In this document: positions 1 through 12,412 of the stretch, piece after piece
Layout of the letters: the number at the start of each line of letters is the position of its first letter
Numbering within the stretch: the stretch's first letter is position 1
Source: Anthopleura xanthogrammica
Taxonomy: Eukaryota; Cnidaria; Anthozoa; Actiniaria; Actiniidae
Assembly (NCBI GenBank): GCA_964019055.1
Contig: OZ025221.1
Coordinates: 4,604,968-4,668,967, forward strand
DNA: 64,000 bases
Direction of reading: 5' to 3'
Translations under genes and position numbers: made by a program
The notes under the pieces: generated by a model
Databases searched by the model: none
What the model saw: only the letters and a program-made list of their open reading frames with translations
What the model was told of the DNA's origin: nothing

Positions 1-1575
1 AAGATTTCATGTATAATAACATCAGGCCAATAAAAGATTTCTGAGTGAAAACACAGAAGTTTGCATAATAATTTTGAAGTAAAATAATGATATTTGTCTT
101 CAACTTTGGATAGATAGACTATATATATCTATACAATGATTCCATTTAAACCTGTGAAATTTAACTTTTATTAGAAAGCAAACAAATTAATAATTTACTG
201 TTTACTTGTAGATTTTGATTCTTGTCGGGATAGATGGCATCATTTTTGTTTGTGAAAGGAGTTTGTGAAAGGAAACTTAAACAGAAAATATCTTTAGAAT
301 ACTTCATACTTAAATTAAAGCAAAAGAAAAAAAAAAAAAAAGTTTCTAGCTAATGTTGAAAAATTGCATTATGTTACAGCCAGCAAAATTATAATATCAG
401 AAAAGAAGAATTGAATAAATCTTTACTAATCAACGCTCCAAGCTTTTGGACAATCCTCCATCATCAGGGAATACTATAGATCTTGCTTGCTGTAACAATA
501 TTTAAACATTGTGAAGATACCCAGCAACATAGCTATTTTAAATTTTAAATTTTCTAGCAGTTGATGTTTATTAAACCATAATTTCAATGTTATAGGTTAA
601 ATAAAATCATTGTAGCTTCTTTTTCAAGTCATTTAAGAAAAGATTCCTAGTAAAGTTAATATATTGATATAAATTTGTTAATGTTAACTAATATTTATAT
701 ATAGATAAATATTTATTATTAGAGTATTATACATTTATTTGTAAAGAACATACAGAGTATTTATAAAGGACTATAATATTAGTCAATGTTGGCATGACAA
801 CCCTAGCTGATGCAGCAGTAAATATAGTTATAAGAGTAATATTGTACAGAGATTTGTCCAAGATTAGGCATATTTATTCCAGAATTCACTCGACTGAGCA
901 CAGAACAAAAGGTTCAAGTCCCGACTGGAGTTTTCAAATTCATACATTTACTACATTTGTCTACTCCAGCCTCACCTTGAATCTATTGTTCTGTGATCAG
1001 TCAAGCAAATTTGGGAAAGATCTATTATATATGATTTTTTATTGATTTAATATCATAAATTTGGATACCCAAAATTATTGTAACAATATTAATAGATAAG
1101 AATTAAAAAACTGTCAACAAATGAAGTTGTAAATAGATATTTATTAGGTTTGCTTACAATTTCTCTGAAAAATTGTGTAAAATAAAGGAGGAAGGAGGAA
1201 TAATAAAAAAAAAAATCATAAATTTAAATAAATTTAGAATTTAAATTATATATATGCAGTTACAGTTAATAAATGGCAAGTTCTAGTGTAATTCTGTATT
1301 TATGTAAAGTCTTTATTTCGCGAGGGTAACACTTAAAAGTGAAACACTTATAAACTTGTGGCTCTATGTGGTGTTAATCCTGACTTATTTTAAACTTATG
1401 CTGCTGTGAGATGGATGCTTCATTTTAGTTTTTCTTCTTTTTTCCTTTGCATTTATATTAAACTATGCTAAATAGCATATCACTTTTGCATACATCATCT
1501 ACTTGGTAAACCTCTCTCCTTGCAACAATTGTGCCTTTTATTTTATCTGCCTTCCTCTTCTCTTTTCTAGCAAGC
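1..1575. other. Intergenic segment downstream of channel copy 1
   Basis: No supported gene. From about 430 to 1440 the sequence is closely repeated at about 7,890-8,890 (downstream of copy 2), so it belongs to the tandem unit. An 83-codon frame at 794-1045 recurs at 8,247-8,498, but it resembles no known family and follows the general repeat similarity, so it is not called a gene. The first ~420 bases are AT-rich and unrecognised. Confidence 0.6.
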
Positions 1576-1831
1576 CTAAGGAGACACAACAGTTGAAGTA
1601 CTTCGATTATTTTCAAGATCATTAATAGTCTTTTTGTCACTTTTTAGTCTATTCAGGAGCAGGACAAAGATGTAATCCAGAAACTCGACAACTGTGAGAA
1701 GACTACAGCCAAGCAACAGACCCATGTTGCCACCAATATCACCTGGAATAGAAGGGAAAGTGGAGGAATGAGAAAAAATGCATTGGTAAGTAAACGAAGA
1801 TTGCAATTTAATTTTGCTATGATAAGATTGT

Positions 1832-1864
<33 letters not shown>

Positions 1865-4800
1865 TTTATTAAAGTCTCAATAAGTATAGTAGCTCGGCAC
1901 AAGTGCTTTGCTAATTGGGGAGACCTGAAATTAATTATTAAACAAATATGGAAAAAAAAAAAAAAAAAGGATATATATATAGATAAATAAATAAATATAT
2001 AAATATATATAAAACAAATAATGGAATAAGAGATCACAATAGGTGTAAGATATGTGTGATCTATAGCCTGAAGAGAAAGACACACATCTGTCATCCAACC
2101 TTCAAAGGGGCTGGGTGCAGGAGTCGTCCATCTCCTCAGGGTACATCTTTAGTAGATATTAGATTAAGATAAAAATTTTAATATATACATGTAACGATAT
2201 GTTCTTGTAGTTGCTATTTGTTTAAATTTGTTTGGTGAGAGCATCAGCTATTGTTTTGCAGTTTTTATTTTATTTATTTATTTTATTTAAATCAATATTT
2301 ATACAGGCATATCCTATTTAGCAACAGCTAGTTTAAAAGGAGTTTCATATTTTCTATTTCCAATAGACCTTTCCCAAATTCATTTCAGTGACCACGACAC
2401 ATTTGGTTGGACTTGATATGTTCATACATTTGATGAAGAAATAAAAAAAAAACATGCACGTGCTGTGTGCAGTTAAAAAGCGTGCAGGGAATGGCAGAAC
2501 ACAAGAGAAACGTTAGGAGAAGCACGATGCATAGCTAAACACTTCTCAAGCGTTCTGACAGTCCCCAAGTGCTTTACAACTTCACACAGCACAGCAAGCA
2601 AGTTTTTTATTTATCTCATAAAATACAAATGTATGTGTGTGCTCTCTTAATGCACATGCCATCAACCAATCAGAAAACGAAATTTATTACAGATATTTTA
2701 TAATGTATTTTATCAAGTCCAAACAGGCTCAACTTGGAGCCAATTGTTTTGTGGTCACTCTAGTGAATTCAGGAAAGGTCTATTGATCGATTTGATAAAT
2801 AACAGTCTTGGCAAAAAATATCTTTCACAAATGCTCAGCAACTGAGGTAACCCTTCTATAGCAATTAAGGCTAGAATTACAGCTTGCTGTCAGACCTTTT
2901 TCCTTCTTTGAATAGTAGATTTTGGGCCAAAATTTTAACCACGAACTTCAAAATCTTGTACAAAACTCACCGAATAGACTGCTTGGTCCATATGCTGGAA
3001 GTTGTTCGTCCACCTCATAACCCAATTCAGCAAGACCGATTTGTAAAAACACCAAGTTTTGCCTGTGAGAATACAACAAAAGCATAGAGTCAGGGTTGTA
3101 TCCAAGGGGGTTCAAGGGTGCCTATTTCCCCCTTCCCTTTGGCAAGACTAAAAGCATAGTAAACAGGGACCGCAGAGTAAATTTTGATTGTGTGTGTGTG
3201 TGTGGGAGGGGGTTGGGGGTGGGGGTAATCTGGGAAGTCCAGGGGAAAGCCCCCCCTGAAAATTTTGAAATTGAGGCTGTCGAAAAAGCGACTTTCAGTT
3301 CCACGGTTTTTTATTACCTTATATACTCTTCTGATCTGTTGAGCCCGAATATTTTCTGTATGATCGGGATGCCAAGTTGATTAGGGAACTTTGAGTAGGA
3401 GACTAGTACTTCGAAGTGTTTATCTTTGCAGGGCTTTGAACACGAGCAGGCAGCTTTATTGGTATTTTCTGTGAAAATTCAAATTGAAATTGAACGAAAA
3501 TGTAACAAATAATGCCGACGAAAAGCTATGTTTAGTTTTATATCAGTTACATATCCTTTGGCTTCGGGAGTTTATTTCTTCCCACAAAAATTGATGGGAT
3601 TACAATTGATACAAGGAATTGTTTACAGCTCCTCAACTTGATCCAATTTAAGATATACCACATCTAAGAGAACATTTAATTAAAGCTCCGCCATTTTGAG
3701 TTCCCATGGCAACAAACTTTTAATTTTTCTTGGACTCGACTTGGACTCGTTTTCGTGGTATTTGTGCCTTAATTACTGGTGGTCAGGAGAGTTTCGCAAG
3801 TGTTGTTTAGTCTACTGATACCTTTGGCCCGAAGAGTGCATTCGTTGTCCTGAATACTGCACACTTTGACCTTTGGGAAACCTTCAAAATAATAATTATT
3901 AAATGAGAACAAGATTAACTAGTTTATAAGGTCAAAGGAACTCAGTTTTGGACCATTCAACTCAAGAACTACACTGGTGGTTTTTTTCCGTCGAGATAAC
4001 GTTTATTCAACATAGGTTATTTAGTTCTTGCTTTCTAAAGATTACAAGCTGAAATGGTGGCAGAACCTCTATTGTACGACCAGTGGTCGGTTACGACAGG
4101 TTTCAAGATACGTTTATCAATCAAGCTTACCTGGTTCACCTTGTAATCTACAGCCACATAATGCAATGGTGGCGTTGTTAAAACACTGTGCAAAACAAGC
4201 ATCTTTAGTGTATAATGAGTAACCAGGCAGATCTCTCTCAGAGCAGTTGGTTTCGTAGGGAGCTGGTAAGCGCTTAAACTAAAGAGTAAAAACAAAAACG
4301 GGTGAGCTTGAGGGGTTGGATTTAGTTTAGGGGTGATAAAGGAACCATTATATCTTACCTTTTTGGGCATCAAAACTACGCTAGTGCTAGAGCCAGGATA
4401 AACACTGAATCCTCGATTCCGATTGGCCACTTCACCATGCTGACTAACGACCACCCGAAAACCCATGGAAAGGTCACCAAATGTGCTTTCATTTGTTTGG
4501 GTGTCAAGAACAACACTGAGTCCTCCTTCAAGACCTGGGTAATGGACTTTGGGTGGCCTTCCATCCTTTGTCTTGGGCTTGAACTCATAACACAGTCCTT
4601 TGGGGGTCATGATGGGATGAAAATCTTTAGCAGAGCAATTGAGACGTGTGGAAAAATGGCAAGAGTTCACTATCATGGTTTCGATGTCATGGCCGTAGAC
4701 TCGCAGGAATTCCTCTGGGTCGAAAACTCTGGAAGAAGTGTTCAAAGCATTTTGCAATAGGTTTACCATATTATGGTCACAGTTTTCGAAGATGTCCTGT

Positions 4801-5238
4801 CCATACTTGTGATAGGCACACACTAGCGCCTGCCCACATGTGAGGTTGCCGTTGATATTTCTTACGATATCGCAGGCGGGTAAGTTAAGTTTCAGTTTTT
4901 TGAATCTCTTGTCATCGTATCCCATGTCTGTTTTGAACTTCATGACAGCGTTAAGATTACAAATTGTTATGGATGGTAAAAAAACCCCATCATTTGGATA
5001 CTCGTGAGAGATGTGAGTGTTGATGGGTTTCGAGACGAATTCTTTAATGCTCTCTTTAACAAAATATACGTACCCACCGAATGCTGTCAACATACAGAGC
5101 ACCCAAAAAAGCCGACGAGGCCACGATGAGACTCCGACCGCGTATCGAAGTCCGTGAAGAGTGCTGTTCGATGCGAATTCGGACCACGACTCCTTCATAG
5201 TTAAGTTGAGGAACTTACTTGAGGTTATTTGGAAAATG
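1576..5238 (-). CDS. DEG/ENaC (ASIC-like) sodium channel subunit, copy 1
   Basis: Predicted plasma-membrane subunit of a trimeric amiloride-type cation channel. Coding exons (minus): 5198-4359, 4278-4131, 3468-3318, 3062-2971, 1742-1576, giving 465 aa, all GT-AG and in phase. In order: short cytosolic N-terminus with the HG gating motif (TLHGLRY), TM1 after SWPRR, the post-TM1 motif ITICNLN, a cysteine-rich extracellular domain (exons 1-3), then [13 protein letters not shown] and TM2, where GCS is the G-x-S selectivity filter. The C-tail is short. The start is ATG 5198. The frame stays open upstream to 5297, but that hydrophobic stretch is the polypyrimidine tract of a strong acceptor (CAG at 5241-5239), so an untranslated leader exon probably joins at 5238. 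Gating stimulus unknown. Length is slightly below the usual ~500 aa. Confidence 0.9.
1833..2200 (-). mobile_element. LINE 3' end fragment in intron 4 of copy 1
   Basis: Intron 4 of copy 1 is interrupted after 'gattgtt' relative to copies 2-4, which continue directly to the sequence found here at about 2,205. The insert begins with an (AAT)n tract and 'ctttatt', the same kind of 3' end as the LINE at 50,477, and so lies in minus orientation. It contains poly-A and TA-rich stretches and no intact frame. The family is inferred from the terminus only. Confidence 0.55.
3184..3227. repeat. GT-repeat plus G-rich tract in intron 3 (copy 1)
   Basis: A short (GT)n run followed by several runs of G lies in intron 3. 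The same tract recurs in copies 2, 3 and 4 at about 10,196, 17,292 and 25,570 with different GT counts and G-run lengths. On the transcribed RNA it reads C-rich. Confidence 0.7.
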
Positions 5239-7218
5239 CTGCAAAATAAGAAGATAAATAGGGAGGATATTTCTTTAATCTTCAGTAATATAATCATTCA
5301 CAAATTCTTTCATAATGAATTGATAACCTTCAACATGGAAATGGAAAAAAAAACACGAGTTTTTGTTCGAAACAAAAGCAAATTCCCTATAAGTATAATT
5401 CTTGCGACGGTGAAGTCAAAACATGCCCTGTGTTTTCAATAAATAGACTTAACAGACTCGGCTGTATGGCGTAATCTCTCAATTTTAATCATTTTCGATT
5501 GAACTCGTAATACACTATTTCACCCTATTTAATAATGCATCACTAACCAAAACAAGCTACTATTTTATAAAGTTTATAAAGACGAGATAAAAAATCAGCA
5601 CGAAATATTTTTTTCATTAATAGTGGAAAGTTGGGAATTTGTTGGTTTTTGTGAGCAAAAATCCCACAATGCATTGCGAATCGTAACGCAATCGCCCGCG
5701 AAAGTCGCTCCTATAATAATTTTTGCTTAGTCATTGAACTTAATTACACACCAAGCTCCATGTATCTTCATTAAGAGAGCTTTTCAATATCTTTATAAAA
5801 GTCCACTCAAACGTTTTCCTCTCAACATAAATTGAGTGAAATCCTTAAGAAAAACAATGAATGAACGTGTGCATAGTTTAACAAGTTTGTTGTGTTTATG
5901 AATTGGCAAAAAAAAGGTTTTTTCCAAAATGGTGCAAGTGGAAAAAATGCCTAAAAATCCTGCCCAAAATTAAGGAAATTTAATCTTTTTACGATTTTAA
6001 TGTCTAATTTTAATTTTGTTTATCAAAATAATAAGCACTAATGAATGATGACTAGCTGCATGCAATGTAGTCAGAAATCAGACACGAATGAATAAAGATA
6101 GAAGCAAGATTATACAACATGAATTGAAAAAAGCAGTTATTACACTTTATACGGATTACCAAAGCAACTCAACAGCAAGCGGTTTATAATTTTAGTTGTC
6201 AATACCGAATTTGTATTTCCTCGATCATCAAAAAGGCTCAAATCTATGAATGAAAATCTGTCAGAAACTGTCTTTAATGAATAACGAATAGAATATGGCA
6301 GTTTTAAATATAGTCAAGTAAGTTATCTGAAACTTAAGCTATTTTTTAATGGCTTTAAATTTGGATTTCTAGTATCGTATGATAAATATTATTTTCAGAT
6401 ATCGTTGTGCAAAAGATTAAACCGATTTTGAAACCAGAGTAAAAATAGAAACGAAAAACGAAAGCCTTCTCATAAATTAGAACTAGAATTATTATTATAC
6501 AGATCAGTTTTTACTGACTTTTTTTGACCATCTGTAATCATTGACTAGCTTGTAATATTAGCATTTCGTAACATTTTTTATCTAAGAATGAATTGGCAGC
6601 TGTGGGTTACCCTTCAAATTTAGTTTTTAAAGATTGATATTTCAAATAATTATCTTAAGTAGATGTTTAGTAAACGTTTTTTCAACCGGGCGAAAACAGG
6701 TCAATTTTTTTCCTGATAGCTGCCAAAACTTAAAAAATCTTTTTCGTAAACAAATTACTCCATGTTGATTTTATCTCTAAGAGTTATTAAAATATATTTC
6801 TTTTATCAACATCACACATACCTTGATTTAGCTCAAACTCTTCTCTTTTCTTAGTATTTTAAACAAGTTTAGAGCACTGTTTTTTTAAATACTTGGCGAC
6901 TCTCGAGATGACAGGTTGTTGGTGTTTTTTTAAGTATATATATATATATGTCTCCTTAGGAGTGAATAACTCAAGATGTTCCCTGTCTTGCTTTCTGTCA
7001 TGCAGACTTGTTTTGAGTTGTTTATGCAATGTCTCAAGAGACCATTTTATAAAATAATTTAGATAGTACGCGCGCTCTGATTGGTCAAAAAGCGTGTTGG
7101 ATGAGGCTATCTAAACATGCTCACGTCATCTGTAGATTGGTGGATGGCGCACGTATGGAGAATTGCTATTCTTATCAGCAATTAAAATGCCGATTTAGCC
7201 TCAAAAAATATTTTATAA

Positions 7219-7355
7219 AAGAAATAGAAGACGATTTTCCGTGTTATATAGCCTGATCTAACGGCTCGTGATTTTCCTACGCTCTCTCGTGTTCTCCCAA
7301 CATCACGCGTGTTTCGATCAGGCTATATAACACGGAAAATCGTCTTCTATTTCTT
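7219..7355. repeat. 40-bp perfect inverted repeat
   Basis: Arms 7219-7258 and 7316-7355 are exact reverse complements, separated by 57 bases. They sit in a ~390-bp insertion that is absent from the equivalent point in the other spacers. A related single-arm sequence (motifs 'ttttccgtgt' and 'acacgagaga') occurs at about 15,555-15,650 and 23,090-23,190, so this is a fold-back MITE family. Confidence 0.8.
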
Positions 7356-7761
7356 AATTCGAGATGCGCGAGCGCTTTCAAAAATATCGCAGGCGTAGAC
7401 ATGATCTCGAGGCATTTTCAATAGCGGTATAGAGGTACGTCCCTCCTCCCTCTCCCCAGTCCCCTTCCCTCTTCCAACATAACTTTTACATTATAACAAA
7501 AAATACTCGTACACTGTGGGTTCATTTTATTGTATTAAAAAATGCAAAAACAAAAGTCAAATTAGTCCACCTGCAGTCGGTGGGTTGTAGGCAACTGAAG
7601 TGGCAGCGAAAAATGCGACTCCTTTGAGTAAAAAGCAATCAAATATGTTAAAATATGCTTAAAATTTGTGCATATTATCTTTAGGTTTACAAAAACAGCT
7701 GTTTGGCTTGTGGTGGGGATAGTCATGTGAAGTGCTTGTAATATTTCTTCTCTTGTAATGA

Positions 7762-7880
7762 TTCTTCAAATATTTTGTGTTAGTCTTCGAAAATAATGTT
7801 TAAAGTAGATGTCCTGAGAAAATTGCTTCCAGAGCTTTTTTAATTTTAGAGTTATTATTTTTTGTGTCCAAAGCATGATT
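7762..7880. mobile_element. Truncated relic of the 0.6-kb TTAA element
   Basis: The stretch around 'ttcgaaaataatgtttaaag' matches the interior of the elements at 17,872 and 26,150 but lacks both terminal repeats. It lies in the spacer, not in intron 2, so it is either an independent insertion or a recombination remnant. Confidence 0.55.
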
Positions 7881-7937
7881 AAATTTTAAATTTTCTAGCT
7901 GTTGATGTTTATTAGACTACCATAATTTCAATGTTAT

Positions 7938-8041
7938 CAGGGGCGGCGCAGCGTTTTTGGCCCTGGGGGGGCTAAGAAGATTAATTCTGTTGTAATTTAA
8001 TTTTAATTTCATCATAAAATGTTCCGGTTCCGGCGCCCCTG
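7938..8041. mobile_element. 104-bp hAT-like MITE with 5-bp target duplication
   Basis: The insert begins CAGGGGCGGC and ends GGCGCCCCTG, and is flanked on both sides by GTTAT. The empty site is seen at about 590, where 'aatgttataggtt' is uninterrupted. CAGGG termini and a 5-bp duplication resemble short non-autonomous hAT elements; no transposase is present. Confidence 0.75.
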
Positions 8042-9030
8042 GTTATAGGTTAAATAAAATCATTGTAGCTTCTATTTCAAGTCATTTAAGAAAAGATTCC
8101 TAGAAAAGTTAATATATTGATATAAATTTGTTAATGTTAACTAATATTTATATATAGATAAATATTTATTATTAGAGTATTATACATTTATTTGTAAAGA
8201 ACATACAGAGTATTTATAAAGGACTATAATGTTATTCAATGTTGGCATGACAACCCTAGCTGTTGCAGCAGTAAATATAGTTATAAGAGTAATATTGCAC
8301 AGAGATTTGTCCAAGATTAGGCACATTTATTCCAGAATTCACTCGACTGAGCACAGAACAAAAGATTCAAGTCCCGGCTGGAGTTTTCCAATTCATACAT
8401 TTACTGCATGTGTCTACTCCAGCCTAACCTTGAATCTATTGTTTTGTGGTCAGTCAAGCAAATTTGGAAAATATCTATTATATATGATTTTTTATTGATT
8501 TAATATCATAAATTTGGATATCCAAAATTATTGTAACAATATTAATAGATAAGAATTAAAAAACTGTCAACAAATGAAATTGTAAATAGATATTCATTAG
8601 GTTTGCTTACAATTTCTTTGAAAAATTATGTAAAATAAAGGAGGAAGGAGGAATAATTAAAAAAAAAAATCAAATTTAAATAATAAATTTAGAATTTAAA
8701 TTATATATATGCAGTTACAGTTAATAAATGGCAAGTTCTAGTGTAATTCTGTATTTATGTGAAGTCTTTATTTCGCGAGGGTAACACTTAAAAGTGAAAC
8801 ACTTATAAACTTGTGGCTCTATGTGATGTTAATCCTGACTTATTTTAAACTTATGCTGCTGTGAGATGGATGCTTCATTTTAGTTTTTCTTCTTTTTTCC
8901 TGTGCATTCATATTAAACTATGCTAAATAGCATATCACTTTTGCATACATCATCTACTTGGTAAACCTCTCTCCTTGCAACAATTGTGCCTTTTATTTTA
9001 TCTGCCTTCCTCTTCTCTTTTCTAGCAAGC

Positions 9031-12000
9031 CTAAGGAGACACAACAGTTGAAGTACTTCGATTATTTTCAAGATCATTAATAGTCTTTTTGTCGCCTTTT
9101 AGTCTATTCAGGAGCAGGACAAAGATGTAATCCAGGAACTCAAAAACTGTGAGAAGACTACAGCCAAGCAACAGACCCATGTTGCCACCAATATCACCTG
9201 GAATGGAAAGGAAAGTGGAGGAATGAGAAAAAAATGCATTGGTAAGTAAAAGAAGATTGCAATTTAATTTTGCTATGATAAGATTGTTCTTGTAGTAGCT
9301 ATTTGTTTAAATTTGTTTGGTGAGAGCATCAGCTATTTTTTTGTAGTTTCATATTTTCTATTTCCAATAGACCTTTCCCAAATTCATTTCAGTGACCACG
9401 ACGCATTTGGTTGGACTTGATATGTTCATACATTTGATGAAGAAATAAAAAAAAAACATGCACGTGCTGTGTGCAGTTAAAAAGCGTGCAGGGAATGGCA
9501 GAACACAAGAGAAACGTTAGGAGAAGCACGACGCATAGCACAACACTTCTCAAGCGTTCTGACAGTCCTCAAGTGCTTTACAACTTCACACAGCACAGCA
9601 AGCAAGTTTTTTATTTATCTCATAAAATACAAATGCATGTGTGTCCTCTCATTATGCACATGTCATCAACCAATTAGAAAACGAGATTTATAACAGATAT
9701 TTTATAATGTATTTTATCAACTCCAAACAGGCTCAACTTGGAGCCAATTATTTTGTGGTCACTCAAGCGAATTCAGGAAAGGTCTATTGATCGATTTGAT
9801 AAATAACAGTCTTAGTAACCAAATATCTTTCACAAATGCTCAGCAACTGAGGTAGCCCTTCTATAGCAATTAAGGCTAGAATTACAGCTTGCTGTCAGAC
9901 CTTTTTCCTTCTTTGAATAGTAGATTTTGGGCCAAAATTTTAACCACGAACTTCAAAATCTTGTACAAAACTCACCGAATAGACTGCTTGGTCCATATGC
10001 TGGAAGTTGTTCGTCCACCTCATAACCCAATTCAGCAAGACCGATTTGTAAAAACACCAAGTTTTGCCTGTGAGAATACAACAAAAGCATAGAGTCAGGG
10101 TTGTATCCAAGGGGGTTCAAGGGTGCCTATTTCCCCCTTCCCTTTGGCAAGACTAAAAGGATAGTAAACAGGGACCGCAGAATAAGAAATTTGGAGTGTG
10201 TGTGTGTGGGAGGGGGAGTGGGGGTGGGGGTAATCTGGGAAGTCCAGGGGAAAGCCCTCCCTGAAAATTTTGAAGTTGAGGCTGTCGAAAAAGCGACTTT
10301 CAGTTCCACGGTTTTTTATTACCTTATATACTCTTCTGATCTGTTGAGCCCGAATATTTTCTGTATGATCGGGATGCCAAGTTGATTAGGGAACTTTGAG
10401 TAGGAGACTAGTACTTCGAAGCGTTTATCTTTGCAGGGCTTTGAACACGAGCAGGCAGGTAAATTGGTATTTTCTGTGAAAATTCAAATTGAAATTGAAC
10501 GAAAATGTAACAAATAATGTGACGAAAAACTATATTTATTTTTATATCAGTTACATATCCTTTGGCTTCGGGAGTTTATTTCTTCCCACAAAAATTAATG
10601 GGATTACAATTGATACAAGGAATTGTTTACAGCTCCTCAAATTGATCCAATTTAAGATATACCACATCTAAGAGAACATTTTATGAAAGCTCCGCCATTT
10701 TGATTCCCATGGCAACAAACTTTTAATTTTTCTTGGACTCGACTAGCCTCGTTTTGGTGGTATTTGTGCCTTAATTACTGGTGATCAGGAGAGTTTCGCA
10801 AGGGTTGTTTAGTCTACTGATACCTTTGGCCCGAAGAGTGCATTCGTTGTCCTGAATACTGCACACTTTGACCTTTGGGAAACCTTCAAAATAATATTAA
10901 ATAAGAACAAGATTAACTAGTTTATATTGTACGACAGGTTTCAGTATACGTTTATCAATCAAGCTTACCTGGTTCACCTTGTAATCTACAGCCACATAAT
11001 GCAATGGTGGCAGAACCTCTGTTGTACGACCAATGGTCGTTTACGATAGGTTTCAGAATACGTTTATCAATCAAGCTTACCTGGTTCACCTTGTAATCTA
11101 CAGCCACATAATGCAATGGTGGCAGAACCTCTGTTGTACGACCAATGGTCGTTTACGACAGGTTTCAGTATACGTTTATCAATCAAGCTTACCTGGTTCA
11201 CCTTGTAATCTAAAGCCACATAATGCAATGGTGGCAGAACCTCTGTTGTACGACCAGTGGTCGGTTACGACAGGTTTCAAGATACGTTTATCAATCAAGC
11301 TTACCTGGTTCACCTTGTAATCTACAGCCACATAATGCAATGGTGGCGTTGTTAAAACACTGTGCAAAACAAGCATCTTTGGTGTATAATGAGTAACCAG
11401 GCAGATCTCTCTCAGAGCAGTTGGTTTGGTAGGGAGCTGGTAAGCGCTTAAACTAAAGAGGTTAAACAAAAACGGGTGAGCTTGAGGGGTTGGATTTAGT
11501 TTAGGGGTGATAAAGGAACCATTATATCTTACCGTTTTGGGCATCAAAACTACGGTAGTGCTAGAGCCAGGATAAACACTGAATCCTCGATTCCGATTGG
11601 CCACTTCACCATGCTGACTAACGACCACCCGAAAACCCATAGAAAAGTCACCAAATGTGCTTTCATTTGTTTGGGTGTCAAGAACAACACGGAGTCCTCC
11701 TTCAAGACCTGGGTTATGGACTTTGGGTGACTTTCCATCCTTTGTCTTGGGTTTGAACTCATAACACAGTCCTTTGGGGGTCATGATGGGATGAAAATCT
11801 TTAGCAGAGCAATTGAGATGTGTGGAAAAATAGCAAGAGTTCACTATCATAGTTTCGATGTCATGGCCGTAGACTCGCAGGAATTCTTCTGGGTCGAAAA
11901 CTCTGGAAGAAGTGTTCAAAGCATTTCGCAATAGGTTTACCATATTATGGTCACAGTTTTCGAAGATGTCCGGTCCATACTTGTGATAGGCACACACTAG

Positions 12001-12412
12001 CGCCTGCCCACATGTGAGGTTGCCGCTGATATTTCTTACGATATCGCAGGCGGGTAAGTTAAGTTTCAGTTTTTTGAATCTCTTGTCATCGTATCCCATG
12101 TCTGTTTTGAGCTTCATGACAGCGTTATGATTACAAATTGTTATGGATGGTAAAAACATCCCATCTTTTGGATACTCGTGAGAGATGTGAGTGTTGATGG
12201 GTCTCGAGAGGAATTCTTCAATGCTCTCTTTAACGAAATACGCGTACCCACCGAACGCTGTCAACATACAGAGCACCCAAAAAAGCCGACGAGGCCACGA
12301 TGAGACTCCGACCGCGTAGCGAAGTCCGTGAAGAGTGCTGTTCGATGCGAATTCGGACCACGACTCCTTCATAGTTAAGTTGAGGAACTTACTTGAGGTT
12401 ATTTGGAAAATG
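9031..12412 (-). CDS. DEG/ENaC (ASIC-like) sodium channel subunit, copy 2
   Basis: Predicted membrane channel subunit. Coding exons (minus): 12372-11533, 11452-11305, 10473-10323, 10067-9976, 9197-9031; 465 aa; leader acceptor before 12412. It has the same architecture as copy 1: HG motif, TM1, cysteine-rich ectodomain, GCS filter and TM2. Differences cluster in the ectodomain just after TM1 (EEFLSRPINTH in place of [11 protein letters not shown]) and in exon 1 (SCYFSTHLNC, PKTVRY). With copy 1 it shares 'NMVNLL' and 'HPIMTP', whereas copies 3 and 4 have 'NKVETL' and 'QPVMTP'. Exon 3 encodes NLPAC, closer to the ASIC consensus than copy 1's NKAAC. Downstream of exon 2 lies a four-unit 112-bp repeat that duplicates the end of the exon with its donor site. 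Confidence 0.9.
10921..11345. repeat. 112-bp tandem repeat duplicating exon 2 3' end and splice donor (4 units)
   Basis: The phrase 'tttatcaatcaagcttacc' starts at 10951, 11063, 11175 and 11287, an exact 112-bp period. Each unit carries the last ~37 bases of exon 2, its GTAAGC donor (minus strand) and part of intron 2, but no acceptor. The unit at 11,305 is joined to the real exon. Copy 4 has two units (from about 27,138), copy 5 two plus a diverged third (from about 34,415), and copies 1 and 3 one. Confidence 0.9.

Larger units (their letters stand above)
5239..9030. other. Spacer between channel copies 1 and 2
   Basis: This is the 5' flank of copy 1 and the 3' flank of copy 2. The first ~1.7 kb matches the flanks of copies 2-4 at about 12.4, 19.9 and 28.4 kb almost base for base, and probably holds the leader exon and promoter, which cannot be placed. 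Insertions specific to this spacer are a fold-back element (about 7,045-7,435), a 104-bp hAT-like element (7,938-8,041) and a fragment of the TTAA element (about 7,762-7,880). No protein gene seen. Confidence 0.6.

Noticed and set aside
794..1045. 83-codon frame repeated at 8,247-8,498
   Set aside because: Similarity extends equally outside the frame, no domain recognised and no partner exons found.
2884..3380. Pairs of 67- and 94-codon plus-strand frames present in four units
   Set aside because: They overlap exons 3-4 of the channel on the other strand and vary in the GT/G tract.
4437..4760. Plus-strand frames of ~107-123 codons over exon 1, repeated at 19,117, 27,553 and 35,477
   Set aside because: Antisense shadows of the conserved channel exon; they resemble no family.
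5199..5297. 33-residue hydrophobic N-terminal extension on copies 1-4 (signal-like)
   Set aside because: The hydrophobic codons are the pyrimidine tract of a strong 3' splice site ending TTTTGCAG; DEG/ENaC N-termini are cytosolic and copy 6 starts at the aligned methionine.
11033..11320. Array of 112-bp repeats considered as CRISPR-like or as a peptide-repeat gene
   Set aside because: Units are contiguous, lack unique spacers and consist of exon-plus-intron sequence.
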